Shown here: positions 46,192 to 55,225 of the stretch, piece by piece
Position numbering within the stretch: the first letter of the stretch is position 1
How the letters are laid out: each line of letters begins with the position of its first letter
NCBI GenBank assembly: GCA_032251435.1
Contig: JAVVEH010000021.1
Coordinates: 1-64,000, forward strand
Reading direction: 5' to 3'
Length of the DNA: 64,000 nt
DNA from: JAVVEH01 sp032251435
GTDB lineage: Bacteria; Verrucomicrobiota; Lentisphaeria; Oligosphaerales; MVZH01
Notes under the pieces: model-generated
Told to the model about the DNA's origin: nothing
What the model saw: only the letters and a program-made list of their open reading frames with translations
Databases searched by the model: none
Translations under genes and position numbers: made by a program

Positions 46192-46443
46192 ATGGCACTC
46201 AACACCCGCATCGGCACCATCGCCATTTTGATTGAAGACAAAAATCAAGTGGGACGAATCAATACCTTGCTGACTGAATACGGCGATGTGATTATCGGCC
46301 GGATTGGCTTGCCCTATCGGGAAAGGGGAGTCAGCATTATTTCCGTGATTGTTGAGGGAACGGGTGATGATGTCGGCGCTCTGAGTGGAAAACTCGGGAT
46401 GCTGGCCGGTGTGAAAACAAAAGCGTTGTTGTTGACAAAGTGA
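46192..46443 (+). CDS. TM1266-family iron-only hydrogenase system regulator
   Basis: About 83 residues, a single ACT-like domain (RIGTIAILIEDKNQVGRINTLL in part; LPYRERGVSIISVIVEG). This small family is encoded with hydE/hydF/hydG in many anaerobes and is annotated as a putative hydrogenase regulator; its ligand is not known. ATG 46192 is used; a GTG two codons earlier is possible. It is the first gene after the attenuator and leads into aspA. Confidence 0.85.
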   Translation: MALNTRIGTIAILIEDKNQVGRINTLLTEYGDVIIGRIGLPYRERGVSIISVIVEGTGDDVGALSGKLGMLAGVKTKALLLTK

Positions 46444-46466
46444 ACCGGGGACCGGGAGCTGACCGT

Positions 46467-47831
46467 GTGAAAACTCGCATCGAGCACGACTTATTGGGTG
46501 AACGGGACGTGAGCGGCTACGCCGGCATTCACACCGCCCGCGCCCGGGAGAATTTCACTCTGAGCGCCGAGCGTGTTCCGGGGCCGTTGATCCACGCTTT
46601 GGGTGAGGTGAAAAAGGCCTGCGCGTCCGCGAATATGGAATTGAATTACTTGGACGCCTCGACCGGCGCGGCGATAGTCCAGGCGTGTGAGGATGTCGCC
46701 AAAGGACTGTTTGACGATGAATTTGATTTAGACGCCTTGCAAGGGGGAGCGGGAACGTCCACCAACATGTGCGCCAATGAGGTGATCGCGAACCGGGCGT
46801 TGGCTTTGTTGGGAAAAGAGCCTGGTGAGTATGGTGTCATTCATCCGCTTCACCACGTTAATTTGCATCAGAGCACCAACGATGTTTACCCGACAGCGCT
46901 GAAAGTCGCCGGTATCCGTTTGGTGCGGGAACTCAGCGCGGCGGCCGCGGAGTTGCAAAATCAGCTTCAAAAGAAAGAAAAGGAATTTGACGGCATTCCC
47001 ACTATGGGACGCACGGAGTGGGTGGACGCCGTTCCAATCACGCTTGGCCGGCAATTTTCATCCTTCGCCGAGGCGATTTCCCGTGATCGTTGGCGGACGT
47101 TTAAGTGCGAAGAGCGCCTCCGGGTCGTGAATTTGGGGGGGACCGCGGTCGGCAACGGCTTGACCGCTCCCCGGGATTACATCTTTCTGGCGGCGGAAAA
47201 ACTGCGCCAGCAAACCCGCCTGGGGTTAAGCCGGGCGGAAAACCTGATGGACGCGACGGCCAACGCGGACTCTTTTGTCGAAGTCAGCGGAATGATGAAG
47301 GCGCTAAGCTGCAACCTGATCAAAGTTTGCCGGGATTTGCGGTTGTTGCACATGACTGGTGAGATCAGGTTACCGTCTCTTCAGGCGGGGTCATCAATCA
47401 TGCCCGGAAAAGTCAATCCGGTGCTTCTGGAAAGTGTGATCCAAGTCGGCATAAAGGCGAAAGCCAATGATATGATCATCGCGGACTGCGCGGCGATGGG
47501 AACCCAACAGATTAATGAATTCATGCCCTTGATCGCCACTGTCTTTATCGAGACGTTGCTCATCTTGAAAAACGCCTGCACCGCGCTGGCGGCTCATGTC
47601 GCGGAGATAACGGCTGACGCGGAGAAATGCCGGTCGCTAATGATTGACACACCGGCTTTGATGACGGCTTTTCTGCCCTTGGTCGGTTATGAGGGCGCGA
47701 CTGAGCTGGTGAAAAAATATATGGCGCAAACTGAGCTGACTATTCATGATTTTTTATGTCTGGAACTGGGCTGGGAGACCGTTGACAAAATCCTGTCGCC
47801 GGAAAATTTAACCGCGTTGGGGCACCGGTGA
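46467..47831 (+). CDS. aspA: Aspartate ammonia-lyase
   Basis: 454 residues from GTG 46467, chosen because GGGAG lies six bases upstream; the frame is open back to 46440. Fumarase/aspartase superfamily: the GSSIMPGKVNP signature, the catalytic-loop region QGGAGTSTNMCANEVIANRA, and HHVNLHQSTNDVYPTALKVA (in part). It begins RIEHDLLGERDVSGYAGIHT, typical of AspA rather than FumC. It releases ammonia and fumarate from aspartate. aspA genes occur in other hydrogenase-maturation operons, where it is proposed to supply ammonia for the dithiomethylamine bridge of the H-cluster. It may also simply ferment aspartate. Confidence 0.92.
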   Translation: MKTRIEHDLLGERDVSGYAGIHTARARENFTLSAERVPGPLIHALGEVKKACASANMELNYLDASTGAAIVQACEDVAKGLFDDEFDLDALQGGAGTSTNMCANEVIANRALALLGKEPGEYGVIHPLHHVNLHQSTNDVYPTALKVAGIRLVRELSAAAAELQNQLQKKEKEFDGIPTMGRTEWVDAVPITLGRQFSSFAEAISRDRWRTFKCEERLRVVNLGGTAVGNGLTAPRDYIFLAAEKLRQQTRLGLSRAENLMDATANADSFVEVSGMMKALSCNLIKVCRDLRLLHMTGEIRLPSLQAGSSIMPGKVNPVLLESVIQVGIKAKANDMIIADCAAMGTQQINEFMPLIATVFIETLLILKNACTALAAHVAEITADAEKCRSLMIDTPALMTAFLPLVGYEGATELVKKYMAQTELTIHDFLCLELGWETVDKILSPENLTALGHR

Positions 47832-47981
47832 GGTAAAAATGGTTAAGATGATTGACGGTTTGGATGGTGACATGCGGGATGTGGCATGCGGAATGACACC
47901 TAACGGTGCCAGGCATTGTCGCCCGGTCGCCGAAAATCCATGCCTTAGGACTGTGAACTTGGAACTCTAAACTCAAAGCAC

Positions 47982-49247
47982 ATGCAAACGACACCCAAAG
48001 CCATGCGCCTGCATATCGCCTTATTCGGACGGACGAATGTGGGCAAATCAAGCCTGCTGAACGCCGTGGCCGGTCAGGATGTGGCGATCACGTCACCGGT
48101 GCCCGGAACGACGACGGATGTCGTGGAAAAATCCATGGAACTTCTGCCCTTAGGGCCGGTAGTGTTTTTAGACACGGCCGGACTGGGGGACGAGACAGAC
48201 TTGGGGGCGGCCCGTATGGAGCGGACGCGTCGCGTCTTGAACCGGGCGGACGTTGTGTTACTGGTGTGCGAGCCGGGAATGTTCACTCAGCATGAGGACG
48301 AGGTGATTCAACAAGCCAGAGACCGTCAGCTTCCCTTGATCATCGTGATAAACAAAGTTGATTTAGTCCCCCCCGAAGACGTGTTTGTCAAAAAACTCCA
48401 GCAGAAAGCGGACGGGGTTCTGACTTGCGCGGCCACGGACGCGGCCACCCGCGAAAACCTGCTGAATGAGTTGAAGTTGTTAATTGGCACCGTCGTGTCG
48501 GACGACTTCCGGCATCCGCCGCCGCTGGTCGGTGATCTCTTGCCGCCCGGAGGATTGGCTGTGCTGATTGTGCCCATTGATTTACAAGCGCCCAAGGGGC
48601 GGCTTATTCTTCCCCAGGTGCAAACCATCCGGGACGCTTTGGACAATGACGCGGCGACGCTTGTGGTTAAGGAACGGGAATACACCTGTATGCTGGACCG
48701 GTTGAACCACCCCCCGGATTTAGTGATTTGTGATTCCCAAGTGGTGTTGAAAATGGTCGCGGACACGCCGGTTGATATTCCTTGCACGACATTCAGCATC
48801 CTGTTCGCCCGCCTGAAAGGGGATCTACAGACACTGGCGAAGGGCGCCGCGGCGATTGACAAACTCGCCTCCGGCGACCGCGTGCTGATTGCTGAATCCT
48901 GTTCGCATCACGCGCTCGAAGACGACATTGGCCGGGTGAAAATCCCCCGCTGGCTCCGCCAATATACGGGAGCGGCTCTGGAAATAGAAAGTTGCGCCGG
49001 CCGCGATTTTCCTGACACCTTGTCGGATTACAAGCTGGTGATCCAATGCGGCGGCTGCATGAACAACCGCGCCGAGATGCTTTCCCGCCTGCGGCGGTGC
49101 GCGGAAGCGGGTGTCCCCGTCACCAATTACGGGCTGGCTATTTCGCAGACTCAAGGCGTGCTGAAACGGGCGCTGTCGCCGTTCCCGGCGGCGCTGGACG
49201 CCTATGAAAAGATCAAGAATTCTGAATCCCGAGTTATTCGGCAATAA
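47982..49247 (+). CDS. hydF: [FeFe]-hydrogenase maturation GTPase HydF
   Basis: 421 residues. The N-terminal GTPase domain has GRTNVGKSSLLNAV, DTAGLGD and NKVD. A dimerisation domain follows. The C-terminal cluster domain has ESCSHH (about 304) and CGGC (about 355), the 4Fe-4S site; the residue before CGGC is Gln where many HydF proteins have His. HydF is the scaffold on which the two-iron part of the H-cluster is assembled before transfer to HydA. It lies 150 bases after aspA and 51 before hydG. Confidence 0.95.
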   Translation: MQTTPKAMRLHIALFGRTNVGKSSLLNAVAGQDVAITSPVPGTTTDVVEKSMELLPLGPVVFLDTAGLGDETDLGAARMERTRRVLNRADVVLLVCEPGMFTQHEDEVIQQARDRQLPLIIVINKVDLVPPEDVFVKKLQQKADGVLTCAATDAATRENLLNELKLLIGTVVSDDFRHPPPLVGDLLPPGGLAVLIVPIDLQAPKGRLILPQVQTIRDALDNDAATLVVKEREYTCMLDRLNHPPDLVICDSQVVLKMVADTPVDIPCTTFSILFARLKGDLQTLAKGAAAIDKLASGDRVLIAESCSHHALEDDIGRVKIPRWLRQYTGAALEIESCAGRDFPDTLSDYKLVIQCGGCMNNRAEMLSRLRRCAEAGVPVTNYGLAISQTQGVLKRALSPFPAALDAYEKIKNSESRVIRQ

Positions 49248-49298
49248 TGCCGAGCACAGGAACTTTATATTTCGGTATTTAATAAACGGAGTTATCAT

Positions 49299-50801
49299 AT
49301 GACAATCAATGCGAAACAGAGCCCGTCGGACTATGTCAAGAGCATCATTAAAGACGATCAAATCCGGCGGTATATGGACGGGGATAAAGACTTTATTGAT
49401 GATGACAAGATTCATCAAGAACTCATTGACCGGGTGGATCCCGACCCCAGTCGGGTGCGGGATATTCTCGCCAAGTCTCTGGAGATTGAAACCCTGGATC
49501 TGGCGGAGACCGCGACCTTGCTGCATGTGACAGATCCGGATTTGCGGGCGGAGATGGAAGCGGCCGCGTCGGAGGTGAAGCACAAAGTGTACGACAATCG
49601 GATTGTCACCTTCGCGCCTCTTTACATGAGCAACCTATGCGTGAATAACTGCATGTATTGCGGATTCCGCGATGGCAACACGGAAGAGATCCGGTCAAAG
49701 CTATCCATGGACACCGTACGGGCGGAAACCGAAGTTCTGGCCGGAAAAATCGGCCACAAACGCCTGATTGTGGTATACGGGGAGCACCCCTCCACATCGA
49801 CCGACTACATCGCCGAGACCATTCAGACGGTTTACGGTGTTGACGTTCCGACCCGGCGGGGAACAGGAGCGATTCGCCGCGTGAATGTGAACGCCGCGCC
49901 GCTGCCCATTGAAGATCTGAGCGTGTTGCGGGATGTGGGTATCGGCACATATCAGGTGTTTCAAGAAACCTATGACCGGGCTATGTACAAAAAAGCGCAT
50001 CCGGGAACCACGGTGAAAAGTCATTATCGCTGGCGCCTTTACTGCATGCATCGGGCATTGGAGGCGGGTGTTGATGATGTCGGCATGGGCGCGTTGTTCG
50101 GCTTGGCTGATTGGAAATTTGAGGTCATGGCCCTGGTCGCCCACGCCCGGGAGTTGGAAAACAAATTCAACATCGGACCGCACACGATTTCTTTCCCCCG
50201 CCTGGAACCGGCGTGCAACGCCCCGTTGACAGACCGCCCGGAACATGAAGTGACTGACGATGACTTCCGGCGGCTGGTGACCGTTCTGCGCCTGGCTGTG
50301 CCTTACCCCGGCATGATTATCACCGCCCGCGAAGACCGCGCCATGCGGGACGCGATTATTCCTCTAGGCTGCACGCAAACCGACGCGTCGACCAAAATTG
50401 GACTGGGCGCCTACAGTGAATCCAGCGGTGTCCAGGCCACCGAGCGCCAGCAGTTTATGATTGGCGACACCCGGAGTTTGGAAGAATTGATTTGTGACTT
50501 GGCGAGACAGGGCATCATCACGTCATTCTGCACGGCTGGTTACCGCTGCGGCCGGACTGGCGGGTGCATCATGGACATGCTCAAAACCGGAAAAGAGGGC
50601 CATTTTTGCAAAGTGAACGCCGTGCTGACCTTCCGGGAGTGGTTAGATGACTTCGCCAGCCCGGAAGCCCTGGAGATCTGTCGGCCGGTCATTGACGCTG
50701 AGCTGGCGCAAATCAAAGCCAACTTCGCGGCGCCATTTTATGACGCGTTTATGGATCATTATCATCGCATTGAAAAAGGGGAGCGGGATTTGTATTTTTA
50801 A
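49299..50801 (+). CDS. hydG: [FeFe]-hydrogenase maturation radical SAM enzyme HydG
   Basis: 500 residues; a tyrosine lyase that makes the Fe(CO)2(CN) synthon. The radical SAM motif CVNNCMYC (about 113-120) is present, and the barrel and the FNIGPHTISFPRLEPA segment match HydG. The C-terminal auxiliary-cluster region reads CTAGYRCGRTGGC...C. The family motif is CX2CX22C; here the first and last Cys are in place, but the second is Gly (residue 414) and extra Cys stand at +6 and +12. The cluster may be held differently. No hydE is visible in the window, nor any hydrogenase subunit. Confidence 0.93.
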   Translation: MTINAKQSPSDYVKSIIKDDQIRRYMDGDKDFIDDDKIHQELIDRVDPDPSRVRDILAKSLEIETLDLAETATLLHVTDPDLRAEMEAAASEVKHKVYDNRIVTFAPLYMSNLCVNNCMYCGFRDGNTEEIRSKLSMDTVRAETEVLAGKIGHKRLIVVYGEHPSTSTDYIAETIQTVYGVDVPTRRGTGAIRRVNVNAAPLPIEDLSVLRDVGIGTYQVFQETYDRAMYKKAHPGTTVKSHYRWRLYCMHRALEAGVDDVGMGALFGLADWKFEVMALVAHARELENKFNIGPHTISFPRLEPACNAPLTDRPEHEVTDDDFRRLVTVLRLAVPYPGMIITAREDRAMRDAIIPLGCTQTDASTKIGLGAYSESSGVQATERQQFMIGDTRSLEELICDLARQGIITSFCTAGYRCGRTGGCIMDMLKTGKEGHFCKVNAVLTFREWLDDFASPEALEICRPVIDAELAQIKANFAAPFYDAFMDHYHRIEKGERDLYF

Positions 50802-50895
50802 GGATTCACGAATCGGCGTTCAGCGTTAAAGTCAATAGGGAAGAGCGGCTAAGACACGTTCTTCCGGCAGACCACACCTAAATCTGTGAAAACGT

Positions 50896-51159
50896 ATGAG
50901 AATTGAATTATCCACTGATGACCGGCGGCAATGGGAAAATCGTCTGGCTGCTCTAAGTGAGAAATATGATGTCACCTTACAACTGGCTGAGGTCATCGGC
51001 AAACGCTGGTCCTACTTAGTTGGGCCGACCGCCTCCACCGCGGGCTTGACAGGCCTGTTCCGGGAAAAGATCGGGGCTGGTTTGGGCATTATTATCTTCC
51101 CGCGGTCCCAGTCTTTCACGGCGGCGGAAAAAGCCCGGTTGCTGGCCGATCTCCGCTGA
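50896..51159 (+). CDS. Hypothetical protein linked to hydG
   Basis: 87 residues. I do not recognise it. It has a charged N-terminal half (ELSTDDRRQWENRLAALSEK) and a more hydrophobic second half (GLGIIIFPRSQSFTAAEKAR), suggesting a small alpha/beta fold. There are no Cys, no signal peptide and no membrane segment. It is 94 bases downstream of hydG on the same strand, before a terminator, so it may be the last gene of the maturation operon. The ribosome site is weak. Confidence 0.6.
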   Translation: MRIELSTDDRRQWENRLAALSEKYDVTLQLAEVIGKRWSYLVGPTASTAGLTGLFREKIGAGLGIIIFPRSQSFTAAEKARLLADLR

Positions 51160-51198
51160 CCGGGCGCCACCTGGGAACAATCCCCGCCTGTAAACAAA

Positions 51199-51229
51199 AC
51201 CCGGAGGCAGAGCGGATCCGCCTCCGGGT
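51199..51229. terminator. Bidirectional terminator
   Basis: ACCCGGAGGC and GCCTCCGGGT form a perfect 10-bp stem around GCGGATCCGC-containing DNA. On the minus strand TTTTGTTT follows at once; on the plus strand a run of Ts comes nine bases later. It lies between convergent genes and can serve both. Confidence 0.75.
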
Positions 51230-51258
51230 CATTGAGTGTTTTTTTGACGGATCGCGGC

Positions 51259-52446
51259 TTATTTGCCTCCCCGCATCTTTTGAAACCAAGCCTCAAGCTG
51301 TTTGCCCGCGGCTTCCCGTCCCCCCAGTCCGAACGCCAAGGCGAAAGCGACGGACACACCACCAATGGTGAACCCGAAGGCCAGGCGGATGATGTCTTGT
51401 CCGATCCCCATCAGTTCCAGCCCCATGGCGACGACTAAACCGATGATCGCGACCCGGGCCAGAGTGGCCAGAAACGGACTGGTGCCGCTGGCCAGCAGCG
51501 CGTTGTGAGCCAGTTTAGCAATGGCGCTGCCGATAGCCAGGATGACCACGCCCATAGCGATTTGAGCGGCGAAAGCCGTCAGGCTGGTCAGCAATCCGGA
51601 TAACAAGGTCAATTGCAACATCTCCACCGCGGAGAGCGCGGCGCCAAGCATGATAAACACCAGGATCACCGCGCCGACACATCTTGAGAGGGTGGCCTTT
51701 TCACTGAAGACGTGGCCGACCCCGAGTTTTTCAGGAATCACGTCCGCTCCCAAGTTTTTCAGCAATTCACTGATCACACTGGTGACAAAACGGCCCACGA
51801 AGAAAGCGACAGCCAGAATAATCGCCGCCCCGAGGATATTGGGCACGGCGCTGAATAAAGCGTCAAGCATGGATGTGGCCGGTCCCGAAACCGCTTCCAG
51901 ATCCAAGGTTTCAAAGGCCATGATGAGAATTGGAATAAAGATGGCGATAAACACCAGTTGCCCCAGCAGCTTAGCCAAGCTGAAGTTTTCACTCAAGCCA
52001 ATTTTAGGATTTAGCTTATCCGCTCCCTTAAGCACGACAGTGACCACACTACCGAGAACTTGGGCGAGGATATAGCCGATAATGGCGATCAGGAAAGCGG
52101 CGACAATATTCGGAAACGCCCCCAGGAGTTTCGTGAACATGTCCTTCACCGGATCCAACGCGTCCGGGACACCCAAAATTTCCAGCACCAGCAGAAACAG
52201 GCACACCAACAGCATGTATCGGACCACGCGGGTGATCACTGGCTCCAGCTTCACGGCGGGCTTGTCTTTACTTCCCTGCAGGCGCTGATCGAGTTTGACC
52301 ATGCTCAAGACTTTCCCCAGTCCTTTCGCCGCCAGGATAATCAGAACCCAGCCCAGAATCAGAACGATAAGGGCGCCGAAGGCGTTGGGCATGAATCGTC
52401 CCAGAACATTCAGAAACGGTTGGATAAACTCTTTAATCACTTCCAT
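51259..52446 (-). CDS. Mechanosensitive-channel-like protein with conserved TM-helix repeats
   Basis: 395 residues. It has an amphipathic start, then repeated hydrophobic helices with related sequences (FGALIVLILGWVLIILAAKGL; FPNIVAAFLIAIIGYILAQVLG; VPNILGAAIILAVAFFVGRF, each partly quoted), the conserved TM-helix repeat of CmpX-type proteins. It ends in the MscS-like FALAFGLGGREAAGKQLEAW, but lacks the large soluble MscS domain. It may be an osmotic safety valve in the inner membrane. The start has AAGGAGAT upstream. Confidence 0.82.
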   Translation of the reverse strand: MEVIKEFIQPFLNVLGRFMPNAFGALIVLILGWVLIILAAKGLGKVLSMVKLDQRLQGSKDKPAVKLEPVITRVVRYMLLVCLFLLVLEILGVPDALDPVKDMFTKLLGAFPNIVAAFLIAIIGYILAQVLGSVVTVVLKGADKLNPKIGLSENFSLAKLLGQLVFIAIFIPILIMAFETLDLEAVSGPATSMLDALFSAVPNILGAAIILAVAFFVGRFVTSVISELLKNLGADVIPEKLGVGHVFSEKATLSRCVGAVILVFIMLGAALSAVEMLQLTLLSGLLTSLTAFAAQIAMGVVILAIGSAIAKLAHNALLASGTSPFLATLARVAIIGLVVAMGLELMGIGQDIIRLAFGFTIGGVSVAFALAFGLGGREAAGKQLEAWFQKMRGGK

Positions 52447-52619
52447 TGCGATCTCCTTGTTTGGATATGATGACTATCAAGGCTCCAGGGCCAACCCCGT
52501 CACGGTGTGGCCAAGGTTGACCTAAGTGAAAAATAGACGCTATCGTCCGAAAAGCAAATGGCGGAGCGCGTTAGCCTGATTAATTCACGCGCGGACACGC
52601 CATCAGGGACATCAGGGAC

Positions 52620-52649
52620 AAAAAAAAAGACCCGCCGGAGCGGGTCTTT
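52620..52649 (-). terminator. Terminator of rplU
   Basis: AAAGACCCGC and GCGGGTCTTT form a perfect 10-bp stem with a CGGA loop. On the minus strand it is followed by nine Ts. It lies 10 bases after the rplU stop, so rpmA does not follow on this transcript. Confidence 0.9.
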
Positions 52650-52658
52650 AAAAAGGTG

Positions 52659-52976
52659 TTAAGCAAGAGAAATATCCGTGACCTTAACTTTGGTCATATC
52701 CTGGCGGTGTCCCTGTTTCCGGCGGTAGCGTTTCCGCCGTTTCATTTTAAACACGGTGATTTTTTTCGCCCGGTAATGCTCAAGCACTTCCAGTTCGATC
52801 TTGGCACCGCTTAAAATCGGCGTGCCCGTCTGCAACCCATCCTCGTTTTTAGCCATCAGGACACTGTCTTCCATGACGACTTTCGCCCCTTCGTCAGCGG
52901 CCATGCGATTAACATCGATAACAGTACCGGGTTCAACTTTAAACTGCTGCCCCTGAAGGGATACGATCGCATACAT
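52659..52976 (-). CDS. rplU: 50S ribosomal protein L21
   Basis: 105 residues: MYAIVSLQGQQFKVEPG at the start and the C-terminal signature KKITVFKMKRRKRYRRKQGH. It begins with GGAG nine bases upstream of the ATG. L21 is normally followed by rpmA (L27) and obgE; here a terminator follows at once, so these genes must be elsewhere. Confidence 0.96.
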   Translation of the reverse strand: MYAIVSLQGQQFKVEPGTVIDVNRMAADEGAKVVMEDSVLMAKNEDGLQTGTPILSGAKIELEVLEHYRAKKITVFKMKRRKRYRRKQGHRQDMTKVKVTDISLA

Positions 52977-53403
52977 GTTTTTAATTCTCCATTTTGAGCT
53001 GGGCGAACCGTTTGAAAGCCAGCTTTGAAATATAAAACGTCACATAAACTTGATGAAATAAATCTCTTTTGTCCGCTGGCATGCTCATCCCGTCTGGGGT
53101 CACGGAGACCTCCCGCCACCCAACACGCGAACAAAAGGTTTAAAATGTAGTCATTATATTTTTTTTAGCAACTGCTTCCGACTCTTTTTTTCGATGAAAG
53201 CTCGTTTTGACTGATTCATTCATCTCACCAGTTTCCCGGCGGGGTCCGCGCCCGGTTTTTCCCGGTCATCCGCCTGGAACCGCGCCTGGAACACTCACTT
53301 TTGAGAAAAACACGTCGCCCGCCATCGGGACCGGTGCCATGGCTCGATTCTTGCTTGTATTTTGGCAGTTTTATCAGTCACGTCGTTTTCGGGAAAGATT
53401 TGA
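52977..53403. other. Divergent spacer between rplU and the zinc-ribbon gene
   Basis: About 427 bases. On the rplU side is an untranslated leader with a short AGCTGG/CCAGCT hairpin near 53000-53027 and a GC-rich segment (53090-53130). The middle (53155-53195) is T-rich and probably carries the promoters. The part next to the zinc-ribbon gene is open in one frame but has no ribosome site. No RNA gene was recognised. Confidence 0.4.
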
Positions 53404-54210
53404 ATGATTTGTAAAGAATGTAATCATGTTTGGGACGGTGACATGTCAACCTGCCCCGAGTGCGGTTTTCTAGCGCAAGAAACCATCACCTTGTCACCGG
53501 GTGAAACCACTGGCGTTAAGCTCAAAATGAAGATGCGGGGGCAGCCTTCCACGCCCCCTTCCCCTCAAGACCATCCCCCCCCGCAGGCCGCCGCGGCGGC
53601 TTTGCCGACCGAACCAGTGGCGGAAGGCGCTGATCCGGTTCTTTCGCCAGCCAACACGTCGTCCGCGGTCCAGCGGGACGATTTGGGGCCGGCCTTTCCA
53701 GCGGACGCGCCGACCACCTCCTACAACTTGGTGAGCTTCACACCCGAGCGTGGTGCGGCGCCCCCGCCCCCTCCCTCTTCCCGGCCGCGGACACAGCGAA
53801 AAAAAGGACGGGGCTTATTGCTCGCTTGTGTGGCCGCGAGTCTGGCGCTTTGCTTGGGTTTATGGATGAGTTTCCGCACTTCCATCCTGGAAAGTGACGG
53901 AGCGACACAGAAAACCGCCAAGACTTCGGGTGTCGGCGACGCGGTCTCGCTAAACCTGGCGAATTTTTCCGGTCAACCCTTGATTGTACGGATTGGCAGC
54001 CGGGTCATCGCCTTGGATAATGGACAGACAATGTGCAAAACCATACACAAGGGTGTCCATGATGTCAGTTGGCGGTTCACGCATCAGGACAAGTCACTGG
54101 CTGGGTCATTACCGAACGAAAATGTGTCAACCGATGCGAATTGGCGGTTTGTTCTGGAATCGACGGGACATGATCAGACGGTTGTGCGAACGGTTGAAAC
54201 CACTCTGTAA
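53404..54210 (+). CDS. Zinc-ribbon membrane protein, unknown function
   Basis: 268 residues. The N-terminus is a zinc ribbon (CKECNHVWDGDMSTCPECGF) in the cytoplasm. A long Pro/Ala-rich disordered linker (about 40-135, ending PPPPPSSRPRTQRKKGRG) precedes a single membrane helix (about 139-159, LLLACVAASLALCLGLWMSF). The C-terminal 100 residues are a beta-rich extracytoplasmic domain (SLNLANFSGQPLIVRIGSRV). The topology suggests a regulatory or sensory protein, but I do not recognise the C-terminal domain. It is a single gene convergent with the next. Confidence 0.7.
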   Translation: MICKECNHVWDGDMSTCPECGFLAQETITLSPGETTGVKLKMKMRGQPSTPPSPQDHPPPQAAAAALPTEPVAEGADPVLSPANTSSAVQRDDLGPAFPADAPTTSYNLVSFTPERGAAPPPPPSSRPRTQRKKGRGLLLACVAASLALCLGLWMSFRTSILESDGATQKTAKTSGVGDAVSLNLANFSGQPLIVRIGSRVIALDNGQTMCKTIHKGVHDVSWRFTHQDKSLAGSLPNENVSTDANWRFVLESTGHDQTVVRTVETTL

Positions 54211-54247
54211 AACCCGGTTGGCGGTGCCAACCTTGATCGCTTCAGGT

Positions 54248-55225
54248 CTAAGAAGCGAGAGAGACAATGGCGTTCACCCGCTTCTGTTGGAGCGCTTGTT
54301 TCAGCGCCCCGGCGGCTTTCCCGGCCACAGCCTCCCGCTTTTTCTTTGGCATCCGGCCTGATAATTTTTGGATGACGGGATCTAACTTCGCGATATGGAT
54401 CAACGCCGGATGATGTTGATTAGCGGTGATGAATTTCCCCGTTTCCTTGATTAAAACTGTCGTCGCCTCCACCAACGTCTCCAGGAAAATTTCCCAAGCT
54501 TCCGCGAACCCGGTGCCGGGCGGCGCGTGCGGCAGAACAAGTTGTGTCAGCGCCGATTGGGCATCCAGTGACAGTCTCAAAACAGGGAACAATTGACTGA
54601 CTGGATGTATTTTCAAGGTTCCGGAAGCCATGAGCCGCCCCACCGAACCAGAAAAGAAAGCCTCCCAATAGCCCGACGGCATCAGCCAGCCAGTCCCGTC
54701 CTGGGGGACCGTTCGATAGGCTTGAGCCAAGCCTCCCAGTGTATGCTCCGCCACGTGTATAATCAAGGCGTCCGTCACGGTTTGAAAGCCAAGTATCCGC
54801 AGTTTTTCAGTGACCAACGAGGCCAGTTCCTCATGCAACGCCGCGGACGTGACCACATGTTCAGCAATCACGCCAGCCACCCGGCGGGTGTCCCACTCTG
54901 ACCGGGCGGCGGCGCCGTCAGGGTCAAGGGTGAGCAATTCATGTTGCCGGGCGAACTCAGTGGCCACTTCCGGATAACCCGCGTTCACCAACAGGCGAAT
55001 GACCAGTTGGTTCACGCCATCCCGCACGCCCTCCTCCGGCGAACCGGTGTTCAACACCGTTTCCTCATTCAAAGCGCTTAAGACCTGATCCGCCGGCCAG
55101 CTCTCTTTAATCCCCGCGGTGCGGAAGGCGTCCCGCAAGTCTCCCTGCAAGCGTTCCGGATCGCACAGAAGCGTTTTCCCATTACCGGTTGGCAGTTCAA
55201 TTGTCCGCGCGTACAGTTCAATCAC
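54248..55225 (-). CDS. Unrecognised helical protein with ATP-cone-like N-terminus, linked to nrdR
   Basis: 325 residues. The first 90 resemble an ATP-cone by pattern: a short beta region (RTIELPTGNGKTLLCD), PERLQGDLRDAFRTAG, a helix with VLSALNEETV, then VNQLVIRLLVNAGYPEVATEFA, where ATP-cones have a helix followed by A-x-x-Y. The rest is helical (DALIIHVAEHTLGGLAQAYR; HPALIHIAKLDPVIQKLSGR) and matches nothing I know. It overlaps the end of nrdR by eight bases, so translation is coupled. It could bind nucleotides and act with NrdR in control of ribonucleotide reductase; that is inference. Confidence 0.6.
   Translation of the reverse strand: MIELYARTIELPTGNGKTLLCDPERLQGDLRDAFRTAGIKESWPADQVLSALNEETVLNTGSPEEGVRDGVNQLVIRLLVNAGYPEVATEFARQHELLTLDPDGAAARSEWDTRRVAGVIAEHVVTSAALHEELASLVTEKLRILGFQTVTDALIIHVAEHTLGGLAQAYRTVPQDGTGWLMPSGYWEAFFSGSVGRLMASGTLKIHPVSQLFPVLRLSLDAQSALTQLVLPHAPPGTGFAEAWEIFLETLVEATTVLIKETGKFITANQHHPALIHIAKLDPVIQKLSGRMPKKKREAVAGKAAGALKQALQQKRVNAIVSLAS

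Noticed and set aside
46440..46466. Upstream GTG start for aspA overlapping the TM1266-like gene
   Set aside because: The GTG at 46467 has a much better ribosome site and gives the normal AspA N-terminus.
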